Shown: positions 1-12,799 of the stretch, in pieces
Numbering within the stretch: the first letter of the stretch is position 1
Layout of the letters: every line of letters begins with the position of its first letter
Source of the DNA: Metallyticus violacea
Taxonomy: Eukaryota > Arthropoda > Insecta > Mantodea > Metallyticidae
Direction: 5' to 3'
Length of the DNA: 64,000 nucleotides
Assembly (NCBI GenBank): GCA_030762175.1
Contig: CM060846.1
Span: 181,572,541-181,636,540, forward strand
Made by a program: the position numbers and the translations under genes
Notes under the pieces: model-generated
Databases searched by the model: none
Told to the model about the DNA's origin: nothing
Seen by the model: the letters and a program-made list of their open reading frames with translations, nothing else

Positions 1-2619
1 GTCCTAAGACCCCTTTACATGATATATTTTTCCAAAAGCTTACAACATCATTTTACATTATTGAATACATATATGTATGCTCACCTGCCCAGATAAAATT
101 GAAATTTGCTTCAAAATTTTAAAGTGTTTTAGAAAAAAATTTAGCACAAATTCTGATAATTCATTTAATTCTTTTTTCAATAAACTTAAGACTATGATTT
201 GGAACGTCTTCCAAATGGCCGTGTGTGAGAGCGTGGTATGAAATCCTTGAATCTAGCAGAACGTAAACTTCTTCAAAATGGAATTCTTTAAGCGTTCTAT
301 TAAAGAGAAAGTCTACGAGTAGTACTCAAGATCATCCACTGTAAAGCATTAAGCTTAGTTTCATCACTCAACGAGGACATGTCCTGGGGCAAGACCGATA
401 TGGATCCACTCTCTTTTAGACGTTTGGGTTAGTTGTACATCGGCTTTCATGTCGTTGATATGTGTTAGAATGATGAATTCATTCTTGAATTGTTCAATTA
501 AAGCTACCTATTACCAATATTTCAAAGTAAATACAATTTCTTATTTAGTATATATCTTTATAACACGAATTGCCACTACTAAAGAACATACTTATTAGAT
601 AGACACAAGAGTGTAGCTATGCACTCTAGTGCTTGGATCTCTATCAGAAGGGAAAATTTAAAATGATGATGTTGCATTTCCAGTGGGAGTGACTTTTAGC
701 TCATACACATATATACGGGATGTTAATGAACAACACCGAAATATTTGTATCTTATAATAAAGAGGTATTAGAAAAGCAATTTAAGCTGAAAACTCGTAGT
801 TAAATGTTTCAAATTACATGTTGGGTCTTTAAAGGGTATGCAAGCGCAGTTGACTTTTACTTTTACTTGCACCTTAAAGCATTTCAAATAAATTTAATGC
901 CTATCAACACAACAGAAATATACTCTGAAGTGGGTGGCTTCGTTATCTTTCATTTAACCAGCTCTTACAGCACACCTTTTTTCCTCATAAATCAGGTACA
1001 TGTCGTCAAAACCAGAAAAAAACGGCAACTATTTTCCATTTCTTCAATTTGTAATTTATTTAATTGGTTATTTTGTATCACATGTTTTGACTAAAAACAA
1101 ACAACCGCTTCATGAATAACTGGCAGGTATCTTGCAATATTAGAAAAAAATGCACTCGTATAGTAGCAATTTTTTCCTATTCCTATTTGCACACCAATGC
1201 AGTGGCGTGTAATTATATATTTTCTTGAAAAAATTACATATTATTTTATCTCTATACTGTGAAAATGCTGTCCATTGGTAATTAACAACCACGTTTATTT
1301 CCTTTGTTAAGAGGTGTTGAGATTCTACTTCAATAGTTCGTAACTTCCACATTTTACGGCTGTGACTCCAGGTTCCCTATCTCAAGTTACTTGCTTAAGA
1401 TCACTCCAATTTTCGGTGTTGTTTATTAACACGGTGTATATTGTTCAGAGAGTCTTAATGCACTTTTGATGTAATCGATAACACAATCTTGTAAGTTATT
1501 TGTACTCCAGCTTGGGGACTCATATTGAATAACCTGATCTTTGATTTCTAATTTGAACCGCAACCAGCTACAAATATTTAATAGTTGGTGAAGGAAAACT
1601 CAATCGGAACCTCTTCGTCCTATCCAGTGCTTTGGAAGGTTGTCATCAATGTACGCACGTACATTTGAGCAGTAATGTTGTGGTGCACCATCCTAGTACT
1701 AATACATGTACTATGTAATATTATATGCATTATTTCTGTATTGCTAACCGGACGTAGATAAATTTTCATTATTCTTTCAACATATTATAAATATCATGTT
1801 GATCTAATGAGCACTTTATTGCATTAAGTTCCATACTATAGATTAGATTATATGTCAATAAGTTATAACAAGAGTGTTCATAGAATTGAAATTATCTCTA
1901 GGTTATTTCACGGTTCTTTGGATAGTTCGTTATCACGTGACATTCTGTACTTCGCGATTGAGCGTGTTTTCGCGCCCTGTTCTGGCATCACGCTGGGATG
2001 GCTTGTTCCGCGTTTCAAATTTTTAACGTGAGTTGTTTTTCCTTTAACTTTAGAAAATATACCCCACTTTCTTTAAGAGGGTTGAGTACGTTCTTTACTC
2101 CATACAAATCACTTTTAAGGTTTCTCTGGATATTTTCCCTTTGGCTAACGGTATAGTATTCCATTTATACTGAGTTAATAGATGGCCATCTCTTAAGGTA
2201 AAACATGTTAAGGCTTTTATGACGGCTGGTCCCTGGCTCATTGTCCCTTTCGCCAAGGAGAAGCGACAAGGCTGTGCATTATATATGGTTTTAAGTACAT
2301 TTCAACATCGCAAACACTATTTATACAAAATGAATAACTTTATATTTATGTGGAAATGTTATCTATTTAATTATATTAATGAGTGTTTAACATTTATTTG
2401 AGATTAAATATTAGTTTTTGAAGCTGGATGGGAAAAACCTGCTTCATTATGTATTCGGGAGCAAAAGAGTTTCTAGTTCCAGTAACTTTGAATAGGAAGG
2501 TTCACAGTAAGAGAGTGGCAAGAAGGAGACGTAATGTGCAGAAGTGGGGAAAAATAAATTTCAATGAAAAGAATGTTTCGATGACAGCGGTAAAGAATAT
2601 CGGTTCCAAAAATTAATAC

Positions 2620-2620
<1 letters not shown>
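1..2620. other. AT-rich stretch without a recognisable gene
   Basis: All reading frames are short and show no known domain. I see no SINE, LINE or transposon end here. A slightly GC-richer patch near 1,945-2,035 has a short ATG frame followed by GTGAGT, but nothing supports an exon. Confidence 0.6.

Positions 2621-2671
<51 letters not shown>
2621..2671. repeat. (AAT)n microsatellite
   Basis: About 17 uninterrupted AAT units. The leucine-rich reading frame on the minus strand across it is an artefact of the repeat. Confidence 0.95.
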
Positions 2672-2672
<1 letters not shown>

Positions 2673-4560
2673 GATATCCTAATATATTTCCCAAATTTCC
2701 TAAATATAGACCCTAATAATCAAGAAGGAATGCATTACATTTTTTCGGCTAAAGATAAAAAAATAATATATGTGATTTTTAGAATCACTGATAAGAAATG
2801 GTACCCAGAACATCTAATGAAATTTAGTATGGTCCGAAACTTAGCTGTTCATATATTTATCAGATCATGTGTGTTGAGAAAAAATTAGTGATCAGTAGAT
2901 CCCTAACATAAAAAATGTGTAAACTAATGAAAGCCTTATAAAACAGCTTAAATGCCTTGCATTCCTATACACTTACAGTAGAAGCAACAGATGCCTTAAA
3001 ATATTAACGGAAATGTGAGGTATAGTGTGGTCTGTTAGGATCTTATTTTCTTCATAATTATTACATTTCGGCAGAGAAAAACCTCAAGAGGAAATATATT
3101 GACTATCCTGACCTTATATTTAGAAAATGGTTCATAGATTTCCCCTTTTTTTTTCTCAATGAATCATTAGGTACATCAAATGAACATTAAACATTTCATA
3201 AGATTTTAGAAAGAATTGTCCTTTAATCAAGAACTGATGCTTGTGATTTATACCTGAAATTGATTGATTGTTGTGTCATAAAAATGGTCCTCTTAAATAA
3301 ATGTGTCAAAAATACAAATAATGCATATAAGGTCAGCCAAAATGTTGTACAAAATACGAGTGATCGAATTTCATTATGCGCAGAACTTGCCTTTGCCATC
3401 ATAGATTTACAGACAGCTTTTGTGGTTTTATGTGTTTAATGTTAACTGCTATTATGATCAATCAAGTAAATTTGGTCAATTGCTAGAAGGTACATCAAAA
3501 TGTTTTGGAATTATGTTTGCTATTTTTTATGAGTTTACTTTTTAATTTAATATGATTTATTTCGCATTTGACATAAAATATTGTACATTTTTTATAACCA
3601 TGGGTGATATGATTTATAGATTATTCTACAAATTTAACTGAAGAAAACACACTTTAGCTACCCGTTGTGGGAATTATGTATTTTTAATTATTTAAAGATT
3701 AATGTATATGATTTGTTCATTTATAAGGTGATTTAAGAGAAACTCAAATGTAAATCATTGATTGTACAAAAGTCGTTTTTTAATTTGTTTAAAGATGAAT
3801 ACTTGATCTATTAATTTATAAAGATAATTTATAAAACCAAATCAATCTACTGATTATGTAAAAGGAAGTATTTATATAATTTAGTTGACGTTTGTTTATA
3901 AATTATTTTCGTTTTTAAGGATTACAAGCCTTTCTGTCAGTGTTAATGATTGCCTAATAGTTGTTTTATGTGCTGCTGTATGGTTACCTATGAAAACACA
4001 AATTAAAATTTTACTATATATTCTCTTAAAAGCATTAAGTAAGTGTTATATATGATGTCATCAGTCGATGCTTCTGAAACTAAAATAATATATTTAACTC
4101 TATTTGAAACTTTTCTTATGTACATACGTCATTCAGAATTGCCTTAAAATCCATTTAAAATGTTTGATGCTCTTAATCTCAAATGAAATATATTGTAGCA
4201 AGGTTCAAGTTCCTGAGAACGCCTCATTCATCGCATATGGGAATCCACTTTTTAATTTTTGGCTGGTGTTTCATTCCGGAGTTATTTCTACCACAACATA
4301 TAGCTAGTTATAGTCTTTTATTAGTACAACGCCAGTAACACAATTTAGTATGATTTCAATAAATTATAAAATTCATCAAAACGAGTTGGATTTACATATT
4401 TCCTCACAATTATAATAGTGTGGTGGCGAATTCTTAAAAATATTTTGGGTTTAATTTAATAAATTCATATACATTTTTAAGTGGCGTACTATCCCCGTTC
4501 CTTCATTGATACACTTTCAGGTATGGTGGGAAAAATAATTGCAAGAGAAGCTTGTAGTAT
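2672..4560. other. AT-rich stretch, nothing recognised
   Basis: No reading frame with recognisable protein character, no tRNA-like boxes and no repeat shared with the rest of the window were found. Confidence 0.55.
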
Positions 4561-4579
4561 GTTGTTAAAATATATTGCT

Positions 4580-4980
4580 GGTTATATTTATGTTTTTTGG
4601 ATTGTTTGAGAGGGGGAAGGCATTTCGGTAATCAAGAGATGACCATTTCTGCCTAAGCTCCCTGGGAGGAAGCACCTCCGGAGGGTGCGGAAGGCACCGA
4701 GTGGTCAGAATCCCGGCGTCGTGATTCGCGGACATAGACGACGTTCCTAATGTTTCCAAATAGAACATGCCGACTCCAACTCTGTCGGAATTCTAGCCCC
4801 TCAGAAGTGCCGCTTCTATACCAGACGCGGGGCAGAACGCTCTGTAAAGTATAGGAAGCAACCGTAACACCGCACACACCTCTTTCCTGGAATATTTGAC
4901 TACGTAACAGAATCAACGAAATAAACTCGTGTGAAATGGGAGAGCCAAACATTCCTGCAAAGCAAATATTCATCCCAGTT
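4580..4980. other. GC-richer island of unknown nature
   Basis: Base composition rises sharply over about 400 bp compared with both flanks, and a 106-codon minus-strand frame is open from 4,973 to 4,653. Its translation is Ser/Arg-rich at the C-terminus and resembles nothing I know. It could be part of an older transposon or a degenerate exon. It lies just outside the 3' end of the neighbouring SINE-2 copy. Confidence 0.3.
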
Positions 4981-4993
4981 AAGGGAATAAATG

Positions 4994-5269
4994 AGTGGCA
5001 TTTAACGTCCGTTTTTACTATAGAGGCACCACAAGCAATGAATGCTGATGATACATGAACTGAAATGATATATAGGGAAAGAATTTATTTTTAAGGAAGG
5101 AAACATTCCAGGCCTAAGTTTAGGGTACCTCCCCGGCATTTGCCATTTATGAGGACTGAGGAAAACCTGGAAAAAAACCTGTCAGGGAGGACTGTCCTGG
5201 AGTGATTCGAACCCCAGACCTCCCGCTCACGAATCCACGCCTTAACGACCTCGGCCACCAGTGGTGGTA
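4994..5269 (-). mobile_element. SINE-2 copy a (tRNA-derived SINE)
   Basis: Read on the minus strand it starts with a tRNA-like head: box A GGCCGAGGTCGTTAAGGCG and box B GGGGTTCGAATC. The family body follows (CTCAGTCCTCATAAATGGCA, then GTACCCTAAACTTAGGCCTG, then CTTCCTT), and it ends near 4,994 in the usual GTGGTGCCTC...GTAAAAAC...GTTAAA tail. The same arrangement recurs at 10.2, 50.6, 51.5, 52.4 and 55.4 kb. The terminal stem has decayed in this copy. No clear target-site duplication was seen. Transcription would be from the internal RNA polymerase III promoter. Confidence 0.85.
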
Positions 5270-5284
5270 TAAGTGAAGGGGAAA

Positions 5285-5378
5285 CCACGGTTCAGAATTG
5301 GTGACCTGAAGGGATTGGAACCCGGAATCTTCCGAATGCTGTTCCCAAGCGTTACCACCTGAGCCACCCTGTTCGGTG
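5285..5378 (-). mobile_element. tRNA-like SINE head of a third type
   Basis: Read on the minus strand, GGTGGCTCAGGTGGTAACGC resembles a tRNA 5' half with box A, and GGGTTCCAATCCC is a box B at normal spacing. It directly abuts SINE-2 copy a and differs from the SINE-1 and SINE-2 heads. There is no CCA and no convincing cloverleaf, so a SINE head is likelier than a functional tRNA gene. Its body may have been interrupted or replaced by SINE-2 copy a. Confidence 0.5.
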
Positions 5379-7686
5379 CAATAATAATGTTATATCCCTA
5401 GCTGTATTTGAATACACTGCATTTTAAAAGAATGTATACAATTTAGTTGTTCTTAACAATAGCATGCTCTCATTATTTTAATAAAATATAGGATATAATC
5501 CATTGAAAATCAATTCTGAGAATGGAATAATTTTTTCTACCCAGAACATAAACTTTATCTGCAATATACAAGTTGATTTGCTGGCAGTAATTAGTAAAAA
5601 TTAGCAGGAGTAAGGAAACACACTATTTTGGAAATCAGAAATTGAGGTTTCTCTTGCTAGATGATTTTCTACGGTTTCTAATTTGTTAATGTTATAATAG
5701 CTAGTAATGCATCTTAATTTTAGTTATTAATGATAATATTGCTTTTTGTAGGTAATCCAGATAATGTTTTGCTGCATTATCTGGGGATACATTCCGAAGC
5801 AAAATCAATTGTTAGGAATTACTACACAGTTCTTTAATGGATATTTATTTTAAATGTTTTAACCAATAAAGAAAATCCCAGCCAATGGGAACAATAATTT
5901 TCTCAGTAATAGGACACCATATACCATTGGAACACCTTGGAAGCAGGAACCGAGTGATGGAGAAAAAATCTCCGATCCAGAGACTAGAAATGTCTGTAAC
6001 TGTTAACTGCGAATCCAGCCTATATTAATAAGAGTATGTACCAAAATGATATATTAGATTTTGAAAGAAGAACAGAAAATGATTGCATAGAGATATAACT
6101 ACTCTTTGGAAATGACCTGGATATAAAAGTTAAAAAAAAGAAAAATGTTACATAAAATCGAACTAGAATTATAAATATAAAAAATTGGAGAAAAGTGTAT
6201 ACGCCAAGCTGGAAATATATTTAGACTAAAGAGTATACATTACAGTAGACATCAGTCATGATATAAGGTACTCAAAAATAAAAAGACAGGCTTGAGAAAA
6301 TTACCTGTATATAATGCATGTGTCGCTCTTTGAGAATAGAACTATCTTCTAAAGCTTCATCAATATTTGTTCGCGTGTTTCACTGTTGAAGCTTAACGAT
6401 ATAGCAACAATCCCAGTAACTTTCATCTGTAAATAGAGACGCATGAGAATGAAAATATTTTAATGATGTTATTCCTCAATGCCTTTTTAGCCACTACAAG
6501 ATCTTTTCAACGCAGAGACCGCTTAGTCCTCTACATCCATTATACGATACCACTGGTAGAGTGCAGTTTTGCAAGAGGTTATGTGATCAGCACACAGCGT
6601 CTCGCCGGTCGTCAATAGGTGGCATCTTTATCACAGCTCGCTACCTCTCTATCAGGTAGCTTCCCCATTGTCCCCATAAGATTTGTTTGATAATGTCATT
6701 TAAACAAGGACAATATGCAATTATTCAAAATGCCATTCTTTGTGTACACGTTTTAATGTTTGAAGTTTTGCTCTCTTTTGTAATAATTAATATGTAACTA
6801 GTAGTATTAAATATAAGCATATTTAGACATAATAAAAGTAAAAAATAATAATAGGTATAAAATAGTGTGGTAAATGCAAGTTCGTACAGCAGCGAAAGAT
6901 CCCAGTGAGTTATCGATCGATGATATTACGTTATGACGAATTTTGATTTCTGTCCGCCACTTAGAAATGAAACCATACGTATTGTAAACATTTAGTTTGA
7001 CTAGTTCTTCATCCCTGACTTAATGATATGATGTATTTAACATAGCTATTGGAAATGGAAATAAAGCAAGCAAGAGTTACGTACAACGTTTGAATATAAT
7101 TATTGATCATCCTTATATACCGTTATTAATACTTCTTATTTAAACATGGAGATGTGTATGCTTTATGTAAGAAAATAGTGGTCAACTCAAAGACTGTTTT
7201 CACAGTATAGGAGTGTAAGATGCATATAAAATGTTAAATGTATACAACTCAATAAAACAGAACATGAAAATCTAATTAGAAAAAACTTAGCATAACATGC
7301 ATACAAAGGGAAACTATTGCAATTATTGAAGAAATATAAAGTGCTTAATATAGCTGAAAAATAATAATAACATTTTAAAGGCACGCAAATGACGTGTTAG
7401 AATGTTTTTATTGAATTGAAGTTATGGGAGGTGTAACAACGGTAGTCATCTTATATGTTATTACATTTAGGGTATGGGTATGTAAATAAATAACTGACTA
7501 AGGGAACATTTGCCATGGTATAAGAGACCTCTTTCCTTATCCTTCAGTTGTCATTGGAAAATTTAATATACAGGCTTTTAATACCAGCATGCCAGTTGAC
7601 AAAAACCTGAAAGTTAACATTTGGTAAGAAAACATTCAAATAAATTGCGAATAATTTAAGTGAAGAAATACTTGCTAATAATCTTT
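5379..7686. other. AT-rich stretch; one short motif shared with 39.7 kb
   Basis: No coding potential was recognised. Around 6,480-6,690 composition is more balanced, and the minus strand carries TGCTGATCACATAA, which recurs exactly near 39,672 next to a tRNA-like box B. This may be a relic of a further SINE family. Confidence 0.4.
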
Positions 7687-7712
7687 TTCTTCTTCTTCTT
7701 CTTCTTCTTCTT

Positions 7713-7767
<55 letters not shown>

Positions 7768-7879
7768 CACTACTACTACCACTACTACTACTACTACTAC
7801 CACTACTACTACCACTACTACTACTATTACTACTATTACTACTACTACAACTATCACTACTACTACTACTATTACTACT
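7687..7879. repeat. Compound (TTC)n(CTA)n microsatellite
   Basis: TTC repeats (7,687-7,713) switch to CTA repeats with scattered CCA and TTA variants to 7,879. The poly-Tyr and poly-Val frames on the two strands are repeat artefacts. Confidence 0.95.
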
Positions 7880-8696
7880 TCTAGTTTCCTGAAGGCGAAT
7901 CTCCTACAATGGCATAACTGCGTCTTTGCACATTTAGAAATTACAAAAGGTTATTTATTTCCATCTGTCATCCCTCTGCGTACAAACAAATTTATTACAA
8001 TTCTTCTTTCAATTCTCTACCTGCACCTATGCAAAGTCTCATCTTTGGTGGATAAGTACAAAGTCTAGTACAATCAGAAATATCCTGTTTACATATAAAA
8101 TCCTAATTATGTTTTAAGTACAAGAGCTTCCTATACAAACGCGGGATTTTATGAAAAAAATTCTATTAATATGTCAGCTGCATTCCATTAATACAGAGAC
8201 AGACTATATTACAAAATAATGTTATAACAACCTCTTATGCATACATCTCTTACTGATATGCCATAATTTGCACTCCGTCTCCTATTCTGTTCATACTCCA
8301 CACTAGAATGTGATTTCAGCAGATATTTTACATTCCATATATGTCACATGTCATTTGGTAATAAATTTATACCCATGCCTACATCCTAAATGCTAAATCT
8401 GTGCTCTAATTAGTGCTTTATAACCATTCCACAGTGTTCAATTTAACCAATGAATTCACACATTTGCTAACTGTACGTCAAATAATAATGCATATATGTC
8501 TATAATCTTTTAAACTGCATAAAGCACCATACATTTATTCAAATCCTCGATCTATTTTCTTCATATGAAATTTTATAGACGGCAGGCAAAAGTCGAATCT
8601 ACCTTACTGGTTGCAAAAATTCCTTTCCCATATTTCAGACTTGATGAACCGTTTGATTTAACGCTCATTATTGCTTTACCCACTCATTATTAGCAT
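7880..8696. other. AT-rich stretch, nothing recognised
   Basis: No coding frame and no repeat family shared with the rest of the window. Confidence 0.55.
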
Positions 8697-8982
8697 TTGC
8701 TTTATTTTCGGAAGCTTTTTAACACCTCAAGTCATCAGCGTCCCATTGAATTCAAGGCGTGAAACTGCCGATAATTTTGCTCAAATGCATCGTCTTTCAG
8801 GCTTGAGGTTCTTGTTCGTGCGGTAAATCTGCGAGACGGGATCCACGGCTTTTCTTTCCTTCCAAAGGAAGCAATACCTAAAGGATATTTACGTCCAAAA
8901 AAGCCATCGGTCCTGGCCGGGATTGAACACGATCTTAGGTGTACGAGGCAAGTATGGTAACTACTAGACCACCAGGACCAAC
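8697..8982 (-). mobile_element. SINE-1 copy a (tRNA-derived SINE)
   Basis: On the minus strand it starts GTTGGTCCTGGTGGTCTAGT (box A region), then has a degenerate box B in a GGCCAGGACC context, a pyrimidine/T-rich junction, and the family body (CTTCCTT..GGAAG, CGTGGATCCCG, GAACCTCAAGCCTGAAAG). It ends in GGGACGCTGATGACTTGAG...TTAAAAAGC and an A-rich tail. Length, about 286 bp, matches the full copies at 18.9, 46.9 and 58.3 kb. One mismatch weakens the terminal stem. Confidence 0.9.
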
Positions 8983-10149
8983 TTTATTACTTATGCCTCC
9001 TGCCTTCTACATAGAGAGGGGGTTCTAATTTTCACATATCAATAACTTATACTTTCCTCTCTAGATCTTTCGTATTGATACACACATACTTATAGTAATC
9101 AAAATATATGTTTAAACATAAATATGAACTTTTTCTTGGTGTATCTCAATCTTATTCTCCGTGACCTATAACAATGATGCAGTTGGCACTATACTTGTCC
9201 CTATCCATTCAAATATTTTGTACGAAAGGCAATTTTCTAGGTACTCTTTTGGATAAAATATTAAATCAGCAGACATTGACATTAATCTTTAAAGCAGGTG
9301 ACCAAATATCTAACAGGAGTGAAATGTAGAGCGTACGCAAAGAAATAACAGAATAAAGTTGTAAAAAAATATTGGTATCAAAGTGTATTAAAATATAAAT
9401 GCATCAACCAGCTTCAACATATACAAACTATGTTAAGGTTACTTTTTTCAGATAATTAAAGGTAATTAAAAGCGCCAATGTCTAAGAAGCATTTACATGC
9501 GGGACGCCGTAATTTTATAGGAAATGAAATTAGATTCCCCTTCTGTTACATATATGCACTGATTATTTTAGATTTAGTGTCCGTGTTTCACTCATCTTCA
9601 CTGAAAGTGACACTTTCTCAAATCCAGGGCTATAATAGCAACAACCTAGCTTACCATTACAAGAATATAACACAACTATATATTCAGAATTTTACTTCTA
9701 CTAGCAGGGGAATAAGAGTGAGGAAAAAAAATGGAAATCTCCGGTATATTTCTGAAGAATTTCCTCTTTAAGAATTTTCAGCGAAGTTGGTGTCACACAT
9801 TTTAATGATTATACTGTTCGCAAACGCTGTTCAATGCACTGTTGATAATCGTTGCGGGAAATATTTGCCCTTATTGCATGATCGAGGATACGGTGTCTGT
9901 AGTACTCCTAGATCCTTCTTTTGTTGAACTAAATATCCGTGGTTCTATAGAAATGGTGCCCCAAATTCATTTGATATGAATATCTATCTGACTTGGGATT
10001 TATCTTCCCAGGTAACATTTCATTTCATCAGGGATTGTATGTTTCTTTGTAATTTCATAATACTTAATCGTTAATTTTTATAATTCTTACCGAGCTTTTA
10101 ACAGTACACAAAGTGCCTACTGTTATTTATTTTCAGAAAATTCAACTGA
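8983..10149. other. Stretch without a recognised gene
   Basis: A 97-codon frame at 9,478-9,771 has no recognisable domain and no supporting signals. The segment near 9,800-9,970 is less AT-rich but unidentified. Confidence 0.5.
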
Positions 10150-10157
10150 ACTGTTAG

Positions 10158-10433
10158 CGTATTTTTTTTTTTTTGACTGGTGTTTAACGCCTGTTTTTAC
10201 TACTGAGGCACCACAGGCGGTGGACACTGGCTATATATGAAATGAAATTATATGTTGGGAAAGACATTTTTTAAAGGAAGGAAACGATCCAGGCCTAAGT
10301 TTAGGGTACCTGCCCGGCATTTTCCATTTATGAGGACTGAGGAAAACCTAGATAAAACCTTAGTTTGGAATTCGAACCCCAGACATTCCGCTCACGAGTC
10401 CGTGCCTTAACGACCTCGGACACCCGTGGCGGT
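10158..10433 (-). mobile_element. SINE-2 copy b with target-site duplication
   Basis: A complete SINE-2 on the minus strand. The head begins TACCGCCACGGGTGTCCGAG and the element ends in an A-run (T-run at 10,162-10,173). ACTGTTAG occurs at both edges (10,150-10,157 and 10,434-10,441), a likely 8-bp target-site duplication. The 3' end shows the best SINE-2 hairpin: CGCCTG and CAGGCG (10,188-10,193 and 10,214-10,219 on the plus strand). Confidence 0.88.
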
Positions 10434-10441
10434 ACTGTTAG

Positions 10442-10984
10442 AGGGGTAATTATTAAAGAGAATGTATTTTAATAAAAGTATAATTTAGAAAGCAATGCAT
10501 TTGTGTATGCCAAATGAACACACGCATGTGTGTAGTAACAATGCACAAATATTCTAAAATAATAAAGGCAGATATTCTTTTTTTTATTTTGGTTTATGCA
10601 AACCACTAGCGGGAAACGCAAGAAAAAGGAAAGCGGCATGAACTTTAACTTCAACAAATAAATTTGCACCTATTTTCCACTCCGAACCATGCCGAATCAG
10701 AAAATACATTTTTGTTATATGAAGGAAATCTGGTCAATTTTCCTCATTCCAAACTGTCTGTCTAGGAGAAGTAGTAGAGAGAAGGCGCCATCCCATGCTC
10801 AAACAAAGGAACAAGACTAACCAGAACAATGCCCATATGCACTCATAAAGCTATGTATACAGAGAAGAAAAGAGACATAGTGCAATTGCCTCTGTGCAGT
10901 TCCCCCTAAAACCTCGCCAAGGAGTCGCTGTGTATGAACCACTAAAAACTCGCACAAAATACCTCCTTTTAAAAGTTATTGTTG
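10442..10984. other. AT-rich stretch, nothing recognised
   Basis: No coding frame or repeat was identified. Confidence 0.5.
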
Positions 10985-11105
10985 ATTTGGTTTATTTACC
11001 GACACTCTTTAACATCACAGGTCATCAGCGTCCCCTTCAATTAGGGGTGTGAAGTGGCCGATAAATTTTACTCATAGCCATTTCTTTCAGGCTTGAGGTT
11101 CTTTT
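10985..11105 (-). mobile_element. SINE-1 copy b, 3' fragment
   Basis: Only the 3' half of SINE-1 is present, from the GAACCTCAAGCCTGAAAG box to the tail. The terminal stem pairs through a G-U position: GACGCT against AGTGTC. The tRNA-like head is missing, so this is a 5'-truncated copy. Confidence 0.8.
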
Positions 11106-12508
11106 ACTTAAGTGTTTACACCAAGTATTCTCCATTTACCTGTGGAGTTACTAAAATGTGTAAATCGTAAGAATCATATTTTATTAAATTACGGAATATT
11201 TAAATTTGTTGCTATTTTTACTATTGAAAATTTGGGTACTAACAAAAGGATTACATTTTAATGACAAATTAAAAATTTCGGATATAATGGTTTACATCAA
11301 AGGGTAGATCTTTTTGTATGGTTTGTGCAAAATATTAACTCAATTTATAATTATCTATTACTAAATTCTTTCTTCCTGAAGGTACTACGATTGTGGGAGG
11401 TACATAGAGAGGACTAGGTATCAACTGAGCTAAAGTACTGAAAGTATCCTCCTTCGCCCCCAGATATTCCATCCATAGGCCGATGCACCAACAGAAGTGG
11501 TCTTTGAGGAGCAAGTGAAAACTTCAGGATAAGCACAATGGTTAAACTGGCGTAATTTATTCTATTATTCCTTTATACTTGATATAACATGGTCCAATTT
11601 ACTCCATTCAGTAATAATGGATCAATTAGCTTATTCAATATACATTTAACATATAAATAGCATTATTATACCAATGGCATTAAGTTGGACACCCTTTTAT
11701 TACTACTGCAAAACCAAAGAAGTAGCAAAGGCGGTTGGTTGAGTCAAGTTGTTCGGAGAAATAAGATTTACTGCCTCACATCCTTAAGTATTATCAGGAA
11801 ACTCTCCGGGAAACATTAATTTAAAAATTCCAAAAACCAAAATGAGATGTATTGATTACATTCTATTTATATACAGGGAAAAATTGAAAACTGCAGGTTG
11901 AGTTTCTCAATACGATCAGATAAGTTCGGCTTGTCTAATGGCGAACTTGCTATATTTAATTTAAATACATGAGAAGCATTATCGAATTTACTGCAGGAGA
12001 TATTATAAAGAATCGACTCACAGAAATGTATTTCAGCTATTAATTTTTATTATTACATTTTAAGCTTACGATCTCCTTAAAATGCCAGTGTATGGACACG
12101 TTAGGTAGTATATTAAGTGTAGATTAACTTACCTAATGTTGTGGAACCAACGCTGTAATGCACAATTCAGGGTTTCGCTGCGGTGGCACTTCGACTCTAT
12201 ATCAGAAGTTAAGAATATATATAGAACGAACTTAATATAACCACATATTAAAATTCCTCTGAATATTCACGTTGAAAATCGCATAACAACAACAGTTTTG
12301 TAGTTTAGAGTTTTATTCGGTGATAGTAAGCCAACCACCCACTGACAATGCTTTTAGTTAAACTGCTACAAACTTTTGATGTACATATTTCTCTCCGTTT
12401 TCCGTTGTCAAAACTTTGAAGAATGTTATTGGTAGAATTAAGAAATGAATTAAAATTAGGTAAAGAAAAACACGAAGGACAATAAGGACTTTAAACAGAA
12501 AACACTAG
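11106..12508. other. AT-rich stretch, nothing recognised
   Basis: No coding frame or repeat was identified. Confidence 0.5.
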
Positions 12509-12799
12509 CTACGCGGGCAGCCTACCAAAAACCAAAACGTAAATGAGAAAATGATGTACAGACTCCATTTGCATAGGTATGGCTAATCTGCTGTAAATCT
12601 TGGCTAAAGTGCTAGCCGCCCGCCGCCGTATGGCTCCTTTGTTATTCATGGGAAGGCCCTGACCTTCTGCGTAGAAGAGGAGGAAGAGAGCAGAGGGGAG
12701 AGACTGGGAAATAAGACAAGAGTTATGCAATCTTGCAGCAGGTACTGGTACTGCTGAGCACCAAGCCACCGACAACAATGCCACGGTCACGATTGCCAT
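12509..12799 (-). CDS. Possible small secreted-protein ORF (hypothetical)
   Basis: A 96-codon frame opens with an ATG and a stretch shaped like a signal peptide: a hydrophobic run (MAIVTVALLSVAWCSAVPV) followed by small residues suitable for cleavage. The rest (about residues 25-96) has no domain I recognise and ends with a second hydrophobic patch. Local DNA is GC-richer than its flanks. Against it: it is one short frame with no visible splice structure, and chance hydrophobic starts are common. It could be a first exon, a relic or noise. Confidence 0.2.
   Translation of the reverse strand: MAIVTVALLSVAWCSAVPVPAARLHNSCLISQSLPSALFLLFYAEGQGLPMNNKGAIRRRAASTLAKIYSRLAIPMQMESVHHFLIYVLVFGRLPA

Noticed and set aside
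1990..2150. Possible first exon (short ATG frame followed by GTGAGT)
   Set aside because: The coding part before the donor is only ten codons, and nothing downstream continues it.
2473..2694. Leucine-rich frame on the minus strand
   Set aside because: It is generated by the AAT repeat.
4653..4973. 106-codon frame in the GC island
   Set aside because: It could not be related to any protein family; composition alone explains the open frame.
7660..7884. Long poly-Tyr and poly-Val reading frames
   Set aside because: They are translations of the trinucleotide microsatellite, with no sequence outside it.
9780..9970. Possible transposase C-terminus on the minus strand
   Set aside because: Only vague similarity over about 25 codons, with stops and no catalytic motif.
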